A stretch of DNA of 64,000 nt from Alloprevotella sp. (GCA_017471505.1 JAFUTC010000010.1:1-64000); one strand, 5' to 3'; positions 8,541-18,164 are shown, counted from the first letter of the stretch. Program-made: numbers and translations. Notes: generated from the sequence alone by a model not told the origin.

Positions 8541-10670
8541 ATGAAGCATAGGCTGATACTGTTTTTTGTGCTGTTTTCGTGTGTGAACCTGCTGATGGCT
8601 CAACGGGTTCAACAGGAGGATACGCGAAAAAAAGATGCATTCGAAAATGATACGATAGAGTTGGAGGACGTTCCCGAAGGCATCTATGCCTGGAATGTGG
8701 ACCAGCGTTTCGGCACCATATTGCCTGCCAACTACGACACCATTCCCCACCTATTTCCCAACGAGGCATTTACCGAGGGTGTTACCGGGCGCTACAATAC
8801 GACGGGCAATCTGGGAGCGCCACGTATCAGCCGCATCTTTACCGACAATACTGTCAATTCGTTTGTCGATGGGCAGTTCTTATTTCAGCAGCCTTACGAC
8901 TTTTTTCTCTTTAAGCCGAGTCAGTTGCTATTTACCAACACCAAGTCGCCCTTTACTAATCTGACCTACCACGAGTGTGGCAATAAGCAGAACGGAGAAG
9001 ACAGGCTGAAGGCCATATTTTCGGTAAATGCAAATAAGCGTCTCGGACTTGGATTTCGCATTGAATACCTCTACGGTCGCGGCTATTATGCCAATCAGAA
9101 CAACTCACAGTTTGGCGCCACTTTCTACGGGTCCTATTTGGGCGACAAATATGAGATGCACACCTTCTATACGACCAATCACCTTAAGTCGCATGAAAAT
9201 GGTGGTATAGAGAACGACGACTACGTATTGCGTCCTGAAATCTATTCTACGAATTTCGGAACGAGCGATATACCGACCAACTTGCAACACACGTTCAATA
9301 AAATGAATGTGCGGACGTTTTTCCTGACGCATCGCTACAATATCGGATACACCCGCTTCCGCGACGCCGAGGGAAAGGTGGTGCGCCTGAGCCACGATAA
9401 GGCAACCACAAAGATTGCCGGCCAAATTCCCGCCGATACGGTCTTGGTGCCTGCCCCCACCGACACGGTGAAGCTGGAGCCGGAGTTTGTGCCGGTTACG
9501 AGTTTCATCCATACGGCGCAGATAGACCATCACGACCGTCGTTTTATCTCCAACGAGAATAGCAGTGTGTCCGACACTTATTTCAACGACTTCTACTACG
9601 ATATAGATAAGGCGGGCGACATGACCCATTATCTGCGCGTAGCCAACACCTTGGCTTTTGAGGTCAATGAGGGTTTCAACAAATGGTTCAAGACGGGATT
9701 GCGCATTTTTGCCCGCCACGAATTCTTTCGCTACTCGTTGCCGTCGCTCGACACCTCGGACAAGTTGGTGCGGCAAGCCTTCAAGTCTAACTACATCACG
9801 GTCGGAGCGGAAATAATGAAGCGAAAAGGGCGCGTGTTCCACTATGACGTGCTGGGCGAGTTTAGGAGCGACGGAAAAAACTGGGGCGAGTTCAACGTGG
9901 AGGCAAAGGCCGATTGCAGCATACCACTATTTCGCGACACGCTTCGCGTAGAGTTAAATGGTTTTGTACGCAACGAACAGCCCAACTTCTATATGCGCCA
10001 CTACCATGCCGCCAATGCCTGGTGGGACTTGTCGCTCGACAACCAGTTTGCTACGCAGATTGGCGGAAAGTTGTCCTATCGCGACACCCGGCTGACCGTG
10101 GCCGTCAAAAATGTGCATCACCTTGCCTATTTCAAGGAGACGCTGACCGCCATTGATACGCCTGACGCATTCACGCGCTACACGCATGCCATCAATGTGC
10201 AGCAAAAGGGCGGAAGCGTGCAACTGATTCAAGCCACCCTGAACCAGGATTTCCATTTCGGAATATTTAATTGGGAAAACGAGATAACTTATCAGGCCTC
10301 TTCCGACAAGTCGGTTCTGCCCCTGCCGGCCTTGAGCCTGTGGTCGAACATTTATCTGAAATTCCGCATTGCCAAGGTGCTGCAGACGGAGATAGGTGCC
10401 GATGTGCGCTACTTCACTAAGTATTATGCGCCGGCCTATTCGCCGATTGTAGGGCAATATGCCGTGCAGGACGATGTGGAGCGCATCAAGTTGGGCAATT
10501 ATCCCATCATCAATGCCTATATTAATTTCCACCTGAAGCGCACCCGTTTCTACGTGATGACCAGTCATGTCAACAGCAGCAAGGGTGCAGGCAATCCGTT
10601 CCTCGTTCCCCATCATCCCATCAACCGCTTTGTGATTCGTCTTGGCGTGTCGTGGAACTTTGTCAATTAG
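8541..10670 (+). CDS. Putative outer-membrane porin (Bacteroidetes putative-porin family)
   Basis: 709 residues with a cleavable signal peptide (MKHRLILFFVLFSCVNLLMAQ). The mature part is rich in alternating strands with aromatic girdle residues (for example GFRIEYLYGRGYYANQNNSQ) and ends in FVIRLGVSWNFVN, an aromatic-ending final beta-strand typical of outer-membrane barrels. It resembles the large 'putative porin' family of Bacteroidetes; the substrate is unknown. A 93-bp gap separates it from the upstream run. The 3' end is followed within 12 bp by an AT-rich repeat array and then a terminator shared with the convergent DUF554 gene. Confidence 0.7.
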   Translation: MKHRLILFFVLFSCVNLLMAQRVQQEDTRKKDAFENDTIELEDVPEGIYAWNVDQRFGTILPANYDTIPHLFPNEAFTEGVTGRYNTTGNLGAPRISRIFTDNTVNSFVDGQFLFQQPYDFFLFKPSQLLFTNTKSPFTNLTYHECGNKQNGEDRLKAIFSVNANKRLGLGFRIEYLYGRGYYANQNNSQFGATFYGSYLGDKYEMHTFYTTNHLKSHENGGIENDDYVLRPEIYSTNFGTSDIPTNLQHTFNKMNVRTFFLTHRYNIGYTRFRDAEGKVVRLSHDKATTKIAGQIPADTVLVPAPTDTVKLEPEFVPVTSFIHTAQIDHHDRRFISNENSSVSDTYFNDFYYDIDKAGDMTHYLRVANTLAFEVNEGFNKWFKTGLRIFARHEFFRYSLPSLDTSDKLVRQAFKSNYITVGAEIMKRKGRVFHYDVLGEFRSDGKNWGEFNVEAKADCSIPLFRDTLRVELNGFVRNEQPNFYMRHYHAANAWWDLSLDNQFATQIGGKLSYRDTRLTVAVKNVHHLAYFKETLTAIDTPDAFTRYTHAINVQQKGGSVQLIQATLNQDFHFGIFNWENEITYQASSDKSVLPLPALSLWSNIYLKFRIAKVLQTEIGADVRYFTKYYAPAYSPIVGQYAVQDDVERIKLGNYPIINAYINFHLKRTRFYVMTSHVNSSKGAGNPFLVPHHPINRFVIRLGVSWNFVN

Positions 10671-10681
10671 GAGTATACGCC

Positions 10682-10785
10682 GATTGCATAATTGGATGCG
10701 CGAATTGCATAATGGAATCTGGAAATTGCATTATTGAATTTCCAGATTCCATTATGCAATATTTTTGCGCCATAATGCACTTCGG
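10682..10785. repeat. AT-rich ~21-bp-unit array, copy 2 of 6, with perfect 24-bp inverted repeat
   Basis: Lies between convergent genes. Positions 10704-10727 and 10737-10760 are exact reverse complements (24 bp arms, 9-nt loop), so the transcript of either strand would fold into a long hairpin. The right arm is followed by TTTTT and a terminal unit GCGCCATAATGCAC. The first unit (10683-10696) is a shorter, divergent copy. Confidence 0.9.
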
Positions 10786-10810
10786 CGACGCTATGGCTGT
10801 GTGAAAAGAA

Positions 10811-10844
10811 ATCCCACTGCCGTGTGCAATTCCGACAGTGGGAT
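10811..10844 (-). terminator. Intrinsic terminator of the DUF554 gene
   Basis: Stem ATCCCACTG / CAGTGGGAT with a 16-nt loop. On the minus strand the stem is followed by TTCTTTTC. It lies 30 bp past the DUF554 stop; the porin is convergent, so it may serve both. Confidence 0.7.
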
Positions 10845-10873
10845 GGAAAGGGTTTCTTATGCGGCGCGGTCGT

Positions 10874-11596
10874 CTAAAAGAACTGTCGTATAAGGAAATA
10901 GAAGAAGGGAAGCAATAGTGCCGGCAACAGGTTGACCGTCTTGCAGTCCTTGATGTGAAGCACGCCGAGGCCGGCGGCGGCAATAAGTATACCTCCGACG
11001 ATGTTGGTTTCGACAATCATCTGCGAGGAGATAGAATCGGGTTCCTCGGAAATCCATCCGGAAAACAGTTTGCCGATGCAGAAGAACATCGTCATCCAGA
11101 CGAATACAGGTATGGCGGTGATGGCCACTCCAATGCCATAGGTCGAGGCAATGATGATGAGCGTGATGAAGTTAAGCGTGGCAGCCGTCAGGAGGTAGGT
11201 GTTGTCGTTGTAGATGGCGGAGAGAATCGGTCCCATCATGGCGAGCGTTCCTACGCAACATAGCAACGTAGCCGAAGTAATGCCTACGGCCAAATTGTTC
11301 GAGCCGGCCAGTCGGGAGGTGCGTTGTTCCAATCGCTGGCTCGAATTGGCCATGCGGTCGTCCAGACGCATGATGGTGCCCAACAAGGCTCCGGTCACCA
11401 GGAAGAAGAGGAAGAGCACAGGCGTGTGGCTTTTCTGCATGTTCTGCATGGCCACGTTGATGCCCAATACAAGGATGGCCACGCCCATGGCGGTGGACAT
11501 GGCGTTCAGATACTTCTCGTTGATGCCTCGCTTGGCCACTGCGCCGATAATGCTACCTGCGATGATGGCAATGACGTTGATAAAGATGTATAACAT
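10874..11596 (-). CDS. DUF554 family membrane protein
   Basis: 240 residues with seven or so hydrophobic helices. Opens MLYIFINVIAIIAGSIIGAV and has GTLAMMGPILSAIYNDNTYL near 115-135, both usual in DUF554 (YdfK/YqgA) proteins. These are inner-membrane proteins with no settled function, sometimes proposed as transporters. Length fits the family. Upstream (11607-11624) is a small perfect hairpin GTCCGAT-TGCT-ATCGGAC in the leader, of unknown meaning. The gene is followed by the terminator at 10811-10844. Confidence 0.85.
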   Translation of the reverse strand: MLYIFINVIAIIAGSIIGAVAKRGINEKYLNAMSTAMGVAILVLGINVAMQNMQKSHTPVLFLFFLVTGALLGTIMRLDDRMANSSQRLEQRTSRLAGSNNLAVGITSATLLCCVGTLAMMGPILSAIYNDNTYLLTAATLNFITLIIIASTYGIGVAITAIPVFVWMTMFFCIGKLFSGWISEEPDSISSQMIVETNIVGGILIAAAGLGVLHIKDCKTVNLLPALLLPFFYFLIRQFF

Positions 11597-11657
11597 ACGA
11601 CAGGCGTCCGATTGCTATCGGACCATAACAGGTTATACTGACAGACGTATCGGTGCG

Positions 11658-12215
11658 CTATTTGCTGAGCGCCACTTCTAGGTTGTTCTGGATGACGTCG
11701 TTACCGGGGTAACCGCCTTCTGTAAGGTTCGAATAGGCAACACTGCCGTCTTTGTTGAAGATGATATAGGCGGGGATGCCCGGTATATTCATCGACTCGC
11801 AGAGGTTTTGCCACTGTGCCTTAGGCAGGCGGTAGTGCTCGCCGTCGATAGTGGGAATCATTTCTTGCCAGTTCTTCAGTGGCGATGTCTCGCCAGTCAG
11901 ATAGACGAACACGACTCCGCGCTCCATCAAGTCTTTCTTGATGAGGTCAATCTCCTTCATGGCGGCTCGGCAGGGCGGGCACCACGTGGCCCAGAGGTCG
12001 ATGAGCACCACTTGGTCGGGGTAGTTGGCCTTGATTGCCTCGAAAATCTGCTGGCCTTTTAGGTCTGCAGCAATCGTGCGTACTTTAGCCGAGGTTTGGT
12101 CTACTTCTGTCTGTTCGGCCACAAAGGGAGCCGGCTCAGCCTTGGCTTTGTTCTGACAAGAGGATTGTGCGATGATGGCAGCCGTGGCTACAATCAGAAA
12201 TAATATCCGTTTCAT
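11658..12215 (-). CDS. TlpA/ResA-like thioredoxin-fold lipoprotein
   Basis: 185 residues. Signal peptide with lipobox AQSSC (lipidated Cys20). The thioredoxin fold follows with the redox motif WCPPC at 78-82 within VLIDLWATWCPPCRAAMKEI and a cis-proline region PGIPAYIIF near 150. It should reduce or isomerise periplasmic disulfides or serve cytochrome maturation; the partner is not visible here. It lies 38 bp downstream of the purine nucleoside phosphorylase gene on the same strand and could be co-transcribed with it. Confidence 0.88.
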   Translation of the reverse strand: MKRILFLIVATAAIIAQSSCQNKAKAEPAPFVAEQTEVDQTSAKVRTIAADLKGQQIFEAIKANYPDQVVLIDLWATWCPPCRAAMKEIDLIKKDLMERGVVFVYLTGETSPLKNWQEMIPTIDGEHYRLPKAQWQNLCESMNIPGIPAYIIFNKDGSVAYSNLTEGGYPGNDVIQNNLEVALSK

Positions 12216-12253
12216 GGTGGAATGGATTTATCCGTTATGGTTGGTAAATAAGC

Positions 12254-13087
12254 TTAGTCGATGCGGCGAATAACCTCGCGGAAGATATCTGCCATGATGG
12301 GCTGCACGGCATTAGCCGCTTTCTGCACTTCTTCGTGGCTTACTTCCACAATCTTGCCTTCTACGCCGAGGTCTGTAATCACGCTGATGCCGAACACTTT
12401 CATTCCGGCGTGGCGGGCTACGATAACTTCAGGCACCGTACTCATGCCGACGGCGTCGCCGCCGAGAATGTGGAACATGTGGTATTCTTTCGGTGTCTCG
12501 AACGTGGGGCCCTGCGTCCCCAGATAGGTGCCTTCGACTACGCGAACGTTCTTTTCGGCGGCAATTTGGCGAGCCAGGTCAAGCAGATGCTTGTCGTAGG
12601 CTTCCGACATATCGGGGAAACGGTCGCCACCGGGATAGTTGGGACCATGCAAGGGATGCTCGGGCATCATGTTAATGTGGTCGGTGATGAGCATAAGGTC
12701 GCCGATGCGGAAGTCGGCATTGGTGCCGCCGGCGGCGTTACTTACAAAGAAATACTTCATGCCCAGTTCGGCCATTACACGCTCCGGGAAAGTCACTTGC
12801 TGCATGGTGTAGCCTTCGTAATAGTGGAAACGACCCTCAAGAGCCATCACGTCTTTTCCGCCCAGGTGGCCGAAGAGCAGACGACCGCTGTGTCCTTCGA
12901 CAGTAGATATGGGAAAATTGGGAATATCGTTGTAGGGGAACGCATCAACTACTTCAATCTCTTCGGCCAAATGTCCGAGGCCGGTGCCCAATACGATGCC
13001 GATTTTGGGACGAAGACTTGTGTGTGCTAAAATCCAAGAAGCCGTTTCTTTCACCTGGCTTACATACTGGTTAATGTCCATGATCAT
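12254..13087 (-). CDS. punA: Purine-nucleoside phosphorylase
   Basis: 277 residues of the trimeric PNP class, which cleaves purine (deoxy)nucleosides with phosphate to base and (deoxy)ribose-1-phosphate. Visible signatures are GIVLGTGLGHLAEEI (30-45), the phosphate-binding VEGHSGRLLFGHLGG, YEGYTMQQVTFPERVM, and the base-site MSTVPEVIVARHAGMKVFGI. Two adjacent starts are possible (13087 or 13081). A 59-bp gap separates it from lpxK upstream. Confidence 0.95.
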   Translation of the reverse strand: MIMDINQYVSQVKETASWILAHTSLRPKIGIVLGTGLGHLAEEIEVVDAFPYNDIPNFPISTVEGHSGRLLFGHLGGKDVMALEGRFHYYEGYTMQQVTFPERVMAELGMKYFFVSNAAGGTNADFRIGDLMLITDHINMMPEHPLHGPNYPGGDRFPDMSEAYDKHLLDLARQIAAEKNVRVVEGTYLGTQGPTFETPKEYHMFHILGGDAVGMSTVPEVIVARHAGMKVFGISVITDLGVEGKIVEVSHEEVQKAANAVQPIMADIFREVIRRID

Positions 13088-13146
13088 TAGATTTTATTAT
13101 GGTTAAAACAATTTTCTGGGTAAAGTTAATGCAGTTGGACTGAATT

Positions 13147-14229
13147 TTAGGCAAATGCACTTATGGTTTTTTTCAGCAGGTCCTGCATTTGCGCCCATCC
13201 GTCGAATAGGAATTCGGTGCGAATAGGTTGAATGTAAATATGCTGCCGCAGTTCGTGGCTCAGTGCCTTATGCCCCTTGAGCCGGGCTGCGTCTTTTTCG
13301 GTTGTGACAATGGCCCGTTTCCCGGTGGGTAAGGCGGCCAGAGCCGTTTCTACTTGATGCAGGTCGGCTTCCGTATAGCGATGGTGGTCGCTATAGGCTA
13401 TCGAATACACCGTCTTATAGGCGTTTCGGCAATGTGCCTCGAGCGTTTCGGCATGTGCGATGCCCGTGAGCAAGACCACATGGGTGTCGGGCGTCAAGGG
13501 GATGGCGTCGGCGGCATCCATAGGGTAGGGCGTGCCGTAGTCCATGGCGGAGAACAACAGCCGTTGCGTGTCGGTCGGCTGAAGCAGGTTGCGAATGGAT
13601 TGCGCCTCATTCTCCGTCAGGTCGGTAGGACATTTGGTCACAACGATTACCTGTGCGCGGCGTGCATGGCTTTTATGCTCGCGCAAGCGGCCTGCCGGCA
13701 ATGGAAGGTCAAGGGCGTAGAGCCGGTGGTAGTCGGTCAGTACAATGTCGAGGTTTCTTTCTACATAGCGATGCTGGAAACCATCGTCGAGCACAATGGC
13801 CTGTGGCGAAAGGTGGCTGTCAAGCAACTGGCGGATACCTTTCCGGCGGTTTTCGCATACGGCAACTATCTGCGCCACCTGCTTGCACGCCATTTGCAGG
13901 GGTTCGTCGCCCACTTCCTCGGCCGTGCTGTCGGGGGAGACTATGCGGTAGCCGTGTGTCTGCCTTCCATAGCCGCGACTAAGTATGGCTGTGGTCAACA
14001 GGTCCGACAAGTAGCTGGCAATGCGTTCGGTATGGGGCGTTTTCCCTGTGCCACCAACCGACAGGTTCCCCACGCTGACTACGGGAACAGGGAAGGATTC
14101 CTGTCGCAGTATGCCCCGCTCAAACAGCAGGTTGCGAAGGTTCATGATACCGCCGTAAATCCAGCAGAGCGGTATCAGGCTTTTCCACAGGCGTGGTTTG
14201 GGAACAGATATGTCAGTAGCGTTACTCAA
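13147..14229 (-). CDS. lpxK: Tetraacyldisaccharide 4'-kinase LpxK
   Basis: Inner-membrane-associated kinase that adds the 4'-phosphate of lipid A. 360 residues with the P-loop VGNLSVGGTGKTPHTE (53-68) and LSRGYGR. An N-terminal hydrophobic patch (SLIPLCWIYGGIMNL) provides membrane contact. The best start is TTG at 14229, 9 bp after the sppA stop: the first in-frame ATG (Met29) would cut the conserved N-terminal helix. The DDGFQHR motif near residue 148 is the usual active-site signature of the family. Confidence 0.94.
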   Translation of the reverse strand: MSNATDISVPKPRLWKSLIPLCWIYGGIMNLRNLLFERGILRQESFPVPVVSVGNLSVGGTGKTPHTERIASYLSDLLTTAILSRGYGRQTHGYRIVSPDSTAEEVGDEPLQMACKQVAQIVAVCENRRKGIRQLLDSHLSPQAIVLDDGFQHRYVERNLDIVLTDYHRLYALDLPLPAGRLREHKSHARRAQVIVVTKCPTDLTENEAQSIRNLLQPTDTQRLLFSAMDYGTPYPMDAADAIPLTPDTHVVLLTGIAHAETLEAHCRNAYKTVYSIAYSDHHRYTEADLHQVETALAALPTGKRAIVTTEKDAARLKGHKALSHELRQHIYIQPIRTEFLFDGWAQMQDLLKKTISAFA

Positions 14230-14238
14230 TTGCCAAGG

Positions 14239-15999
14239 CTATTGGAAATTGACAAAGAAGGGGATGCGTGCCTGGACTTGGTCCTGACGACGCAGGTTTT
14301 TTACAAGCATCAGAGCCTTGTAGTTGTCGCCGAGCAAGGCTTTCACGTCGCGTTCAAGGTAACTCTCTTCCTTGACGGCCTTAAGAGCATCAAGCAGCGA
14401 GGCTTTCTTTTGCATTATCACCACTCCATAATCTTTTAGATTGGCTAGTTGCGCGGCTTCCTTGATGGCGGTGTCGAGATTGCCAAGTTTATCAACCAGA
14501 CCGATTTCAAGGGCTTGCTCGCCGGTCCAAACGCGGCCTTGTGCAATGGAATCGACTTGCTCGGTCGTCATCTTACGGCCTTGGGCCACGCGACTAAGGA
14601 ACAACTGATAGCCTCTATCTATATAAGCCTGCATGGCTTCTGCGCCGCCCGAAGAAACTCTGCCGGTGCTCGAAATGAGGTCGCTTCCCTTGTTAGTCCT
14701 AACGGCGTCGTAGTGCAGTCCCAGTTTGTTCTCCATCAACTCGGTGTAGTCGGGAATCAAGCCAAAGATGCCGATGCTGCCGGTAAGGGTGGTGGGGTCG
14801 GCAATAATCTTGTCGGCGCCGCAGCTCATGTAATAGCCGCCACTGGCCGCGAAACCGCCCATCGACACTATCACCTTTTTCGTCTTCTTAAGGTTTTCGA
14901 CGGCACGCCATAACTGCTCGGAGGCGTAGGCACTGCCACCGCCGGAATTCACGCGGATGACAACGGCCTTGATATTATTGTCGTTCGCCAACTTGTCCAA
15001 ATCGTTCACGACTACGGCACTGGCGATTTCGGGCGACCTGGAGCGCAGACTGTTAGTTGCCTCCGACACGATGTCGCCTTCGGCAAAGTAGATGGCAATC
15101 TTATCGGACGCCTTGCTGGGCTTATGGGCGGCCATCATCTGTTGGGGACTGGTAAAGGTAACCTTAGAGTCGCCACAGTTGCGGCGCAAGATGTCGCGCA
15201 CTTCGTCGTAGTAAGCCAACTGGTCCACGAGTTTGTTGTCCACGTAGTCGGAGGCTTGGGTCAGCGCGATATATTTGTCGGCCAGTGCCTGTAGCGAGTC
15301 TTCGGGAATGTTACGCGAGGCGGACACGGAACCGACGATGTTTTTCCAGATGCTTTGAATCATCGACTCTACCATTTCCCTGTTGGCGGGACTCATAGAG
15401 GTAAGCGTGAAAGGCTCAACCGCACTTTTGTAGGTGCCTACGCGGAACAACTGTACCTTTACGCCAACTTTTTCCAGCAGTTCTTTGTAGAAGATCGGCA
15501 TACTTGCAAGACCTTGCCATTCAAGTATTCCTTCCGGATTAATCAGTACTTTCTGGGCGACGCTAGCCACATAGTAGGAGCCTTGCGTATAGGTGTCGGC
15601 ATAGGCAACGATGAATTTGCCGCTTTGCTTAAACTCGTCGAGCGCACTGCGGAGTTCTTCGAGCGTGGCAAACTCGGCGCTTATTTCTCCACAGTCGAGA
15701 TAAATTCCATCGATACGTTTGTCGTTGGCGGCATCCTTGATGGCCGTGACAAGGTCTATCAGACGGACTCCGCTTTCTAATGAGCCGGACTCGAATATAG
15801 CGAGCGGGTCTTCGACAACTTCATCAGAGATGCTGCCTTTCAAGTTGATTTTAAGGATTGAATGGTTTTCTATGGGCGTTTCCTGCTGGGATGTACCGAT
15901 AGACGATACCAGTGAGAAAATGAAAAAGAAAAAGCAGAGTGCACTGGCAATGAACAGGCCGACAATAGTGGCCAATGTGTACTTCAGAAAGTCTTTCAT
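14239..15999 (-). CDS. sppA: Signal peptide peptidase SppA, long (67-kDa) form
   Basis: 586 residues counted from the ATG at 15999 (MKDFLKYTLATIVGLFIASA), giving an N-terminal membrane anchor. A longer reading upstream would run into the exonuclease gene and is rejected. The protein shows the two tandem S49/ClpP-like repeats of the long SppA: an N-terminal domain with IDGIYLDCGE and a C-terminal domain with VVIRVNSGGGSAYASE and MGGFAASGGYYMSCGADKI, which carries the nucleophilic serine. It degrades leftover signal peptides in the membrane. It is followed closely by lpxK (9 bp). Confidence 0.94.
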   Translation of the reverse strand: MKDFLKYTLATIVGLFIASALCFFFFIFSLVSSIGTSQQETPIENHSILKINLKGSISDEVVEDPLAIFESGSLESGVRLIDLVTAIKDAANDKRIDGIYLDCGEISAEFATLEELRSALDEFKQSGKFIVAYADTYTQGSYYVASVAQKVLINPEGILEWQGLASMPIFYKELLEKVGVKVQLFRVGTYKSAVEPFTLTSMSPANREMVESMIQSIWKNIVGSVSASRNIPEDSLQALADKYIALTQASDYVDNKLVDQLAYYDEVRDILRRNCGDSKVTFTSPQQMMAAHKPSKASDKIAIYFAEGDIVSEATNSLRSRSPEIASAVVVNDLDKLANDNNIKAVVIRVNSGGGSAYASEQLWRAVENLKKTKKVIVSMGGFAASGGYYMSCGADKIIADPTTLTGSIGIFGLIPDYTELMENKLGLHYDAVRTNKGSDLISSTGRVSSGGAEAMQAYIDRGYQLFLSRVAQGRKMTTEQVDSIAQGRVWTGEQALEIGLVDKLGNLDTAIKEAAQLANLKDYGVVIMQKKASLLDALKAVKEESYLERDVKALLGDNYKALMLVKNLRRQDQVQARIPFFVNFQ

Positions 16000-16030
16000 A
16001 TAGGTTTGAATGTTTTGTGTCTGAATTAGT

Positions 16031-16786
16031 TTAGATTTCCACCTCAAGTTCTACGGGGCAATGGTCGGAGCCATATATCTCGGTGTGGATGGATGCGCTT
16101 TTCAGGTTCGGGCAAAGGCGCTTCGAGGCCAGGAAATAGTCGATGCGCCACCCGGCATTCTTCTCGCGGGCCCGAAATCGGTACGACCACCAACTGTAAA
16201 TATCTTTCTGGTCGGGATGAAAGTAGCGGAATGTGTCTACGAAGCCGCTGTCGAGCAGTTGGCCGAACTTTTCGCGCTCTTCATCCGTGAAGCCTGCATT
16301 CTTGCGGTTCGACTTCGGATTTTTCAGGTCGATTTCCTGATGCGCTACATTCAGGTCACCGCACACCACTACGGGTTTCTTTTGGTCGAGCGTGGACAGG
16401 TAGTCTCTGACGGCATCTTCCCATTCCATGCGATAGGAAAGGCGGCGCAAACCATCTTGCGAATTGGGGACGTAGAGGCAAACGAGATAGAAGGTTTCAA
16501 ATTCGAGCGTGACGGCCCGTCCTTCGGCGTCGCCCACCTCGTTTCCGATGCCGTAGGCTACGCTGACGGGTTGCTTGCGTGTGAATATGGCCGTGCCCGA
16601 ATAGCCTTTTTTCTCAGCGTAGTGCCAAAAACTCTGATAGCCCTCGAACGCAAGGTCGAGTTGTCCGGCTTGCATCTTGGTTTCTTGCAGGCACACACAG
16701 TCGGCATCGAGTTGTTGGAAGATGTCCTTAAATCCTTTTTCTACGCATGCGCGCAATCCGTTTACATTCCAAGAGATTAGTTTCAT
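16031..16786 (-). CDS. xth: Exodeoxyribonuclease III
   Basis: 251 residues of the Xth/ExoA family of AP endonucleases in base-excision repair. Motifs: MKLISWNVNGLRAC at the N-terminus, CLQETK (metal-binding Glu), GDLNVAHQEIDL, and SDHCPVELEV at the end with the catalytic Asp-His. Length is normal. It is the first gene of the - strand block that continues into sppA-lpxK (31 bp to the sppA ATG). A -7-like TACATTTG lies upstream at 16822-16829. Confidence 0.95.
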   Translation of the reverse strand: MKLISWNVNGLRACVEKGFKDIFQQLDADCVCLQETKMQAGQLDLAFEGYQSFWHYAEKKGYSGTAIFTRKQPVSVAYGIGNEVGDAEGRAVTLEFETFYLVCLYVPNSQDGLRRLSYRMEWEDAVRDYLSTLDQKKPVVVCGDLNVAHQEIDLKNPKSNRKNAGFTDEEREKFGQLLDSGFVDTFRYFHPDQKDIYSWWSYRFRAREKNAGWRIDYFLASKRLCPNLKSASIHTEIYGSDHCPVELEVEI

Positions 16787-16821
16787 AGGTCGCTGCTTGT
16801 GGTCGATAACTATTCAACCTA

Positions 16822-16829
16822 CAAATGTA
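16822..16829 (-). promoter_or_regulatory. Possible -7 element for exonuclease III
   Basis: Minus-strand TACATTTG fits TAnnTTTG, 36 bp before the ATG. No clear TTTG was seen 19-20 bp further upstream, only a T-rich stretch. Confidence 0.4.
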
Positions 16830-17011
16830 GTGGTTTTCTTTTCTTTTGAAAAACGATGCGCCATTTTTGTCGGTCGGTGGAAGCCGATGACGCCATTATG
16901 GTGCAAGAATTTTTTGCAGGTGGGGAATAAATGACAAAGTTTTTCTAAATTCGCCACATTATTGCAGCCGTCTGCATGCGTATGCGTTCTGTTGCCAATC
17001 TATTGTAAACC

Positions 17012-18088
17012 ATGAAAACCATGAATAGTCTCCGTTTGTTCTATACGGCTGTGGCGTTCTGCCTCGGCACATGTCTGTCTGCACAAACCAGTTTGCAAAT
17101 CAGCGAACAGGTGCACAATCTCGGCAACATAACCTGGCAGGAGCCGATTGAGGTGACGTTCCGCGTGCAGAATATCAGTCAGCAGCCCATCCTTATCGAC
17201 CAGTTGCGCACCGACTGCGGATGCACGCTCGTCACTACTTCGTCCGCCGAAATCCTTCCCGGACACGATGCGGTGATAACGGCACGCTACGATGCCGCTA
17301 TGCTGGGTCACTTTGCCAAGCGCGTGTCGTTCCGGGCCAGTACCGAGCCCGACCCGATTATACTCACGCTGACCGGAAGGGTGGTCTATAACGCGCAGGG
17401 AAAGACCGAAGTCTATCCTTACCGTATCGGCGACGTCAGCCTGAACGCGGAAATGATTGAGTTTGAGGATGTCTATCGCGGCGAGACGCCAGTTCAGACC
17501 ATACGCCTTTATAATGCCGGCCAAACCACCATTGAGCCACAACTGCTCCACTTGCCTAAATTCCTGAAGGCTACTTCCTTCCCCGAGAAAATATATCCGG
17601 GCCGCAACGGAGTCATTGACGTGGTGCTCGACCCTAAGGAACTCGACCACTATGGACTGACCCAGTCGCAGGTATATCTAGGAACCTACGCCGGAGAACG
17701 CGTAAGCCTGGCCAACGAGATACCCGTGTCTGTCACGCTCCTACCGACGTCGGCGCTTTCCACCTCGCCGTCGGGACAGACCCCCGAACTGCAACTCAGC
17801 GAGAAGGTCATACGCCTCGGCTCGATGAATGGGAAGAAGAAAATCAAGACGGAAATGCTCATAGCCAATACCGGTACGGCTCCGCTCGACATTGAAGCCC
17901 TCCAGGTATATAATCCCGGCATCTCGGTGCGTATCGACAATCAGCACGTCGAGCCCGGAAAGACGGCAAAGGTCAAGATAACGGTTAGCAAACTCATTTT
18001 CAGTTTCAAAGGCCGTACGCGAATCTTGTTGCTGACCAACGATCCCGATTGCCCGAAGGCAACTATCGACCTGCAGGTTGAACCATAG
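17012..18088 (+). CDS. Secreted DUF1573-repeat protein
   Basis: 358 residues. A signal peptide (MKTMNSLRLFYTAVAFCLGTCLSAQ) is followed by Ig-like DUF1573/ASPM-SPD-2-type repeats. The first repeat (about 35-130) contains NLGNITWQEPIEVTFRVQNI and the hallmark RTDCGCTLV; later repeats start near 150 (FEDVYRGETPVQTIRLYNAG) and 265 (IRLGSMNGKKKIKTEMLIAN). These domains are common in Bacteroidetes exported proteins and their function is not settled. The gene is monocistronic: exonuclease III diverges upstream and tRNA-Pro follows 76 bp downstream. Confidence 0.82.
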   Translation: MKTMNSLRLFYTAVAFCLGTCLSAQTSLQISEQVHNLGNITWQEPIEVTFRVQNISQQPILIDQLRTDCGCTLVTTSSAEILPGHDAVITARYDAAMLGHFAKRVSFRASTEPDPIILTLTGRVVYNAQGKTEVYPYRIGDVSLNAEMIEFEDVYRGETPVQTIRLYNAGQTTIEPQLLHLPKFLKATSFPEKIYPGRNGVIDVVLDPKELDHYGLTQSQVYLGTYAGERVSLANEIPVSVTLLPTSALSTSPSGQTPELQLSEKVIRLGSMNGKKKIKTEMLIANTGTAPLDIEALQVYNPGISVRIDNQHVEPGKTAKVKITVSKLIFSFKGRTRILLLTNDPDCPKATIDLQVEP

Positions 18089-18164
18089 TAAATGCGCAAG
18101 GCAGTAAAAAACTCGGGTTTTTATTTTGTCTGCTAATTAAGAAGACGTATTTTTGCACCGCTTT

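Noticed and set aside
11607..11624. Hairpin GTCCGAT-TGCT-ATCGGAC as a terminator of the tlpA-like gene
   Set aside because: No T-run on the correct side, and it lies just before the DUF554 start; kept only as a note in that gene's entry.
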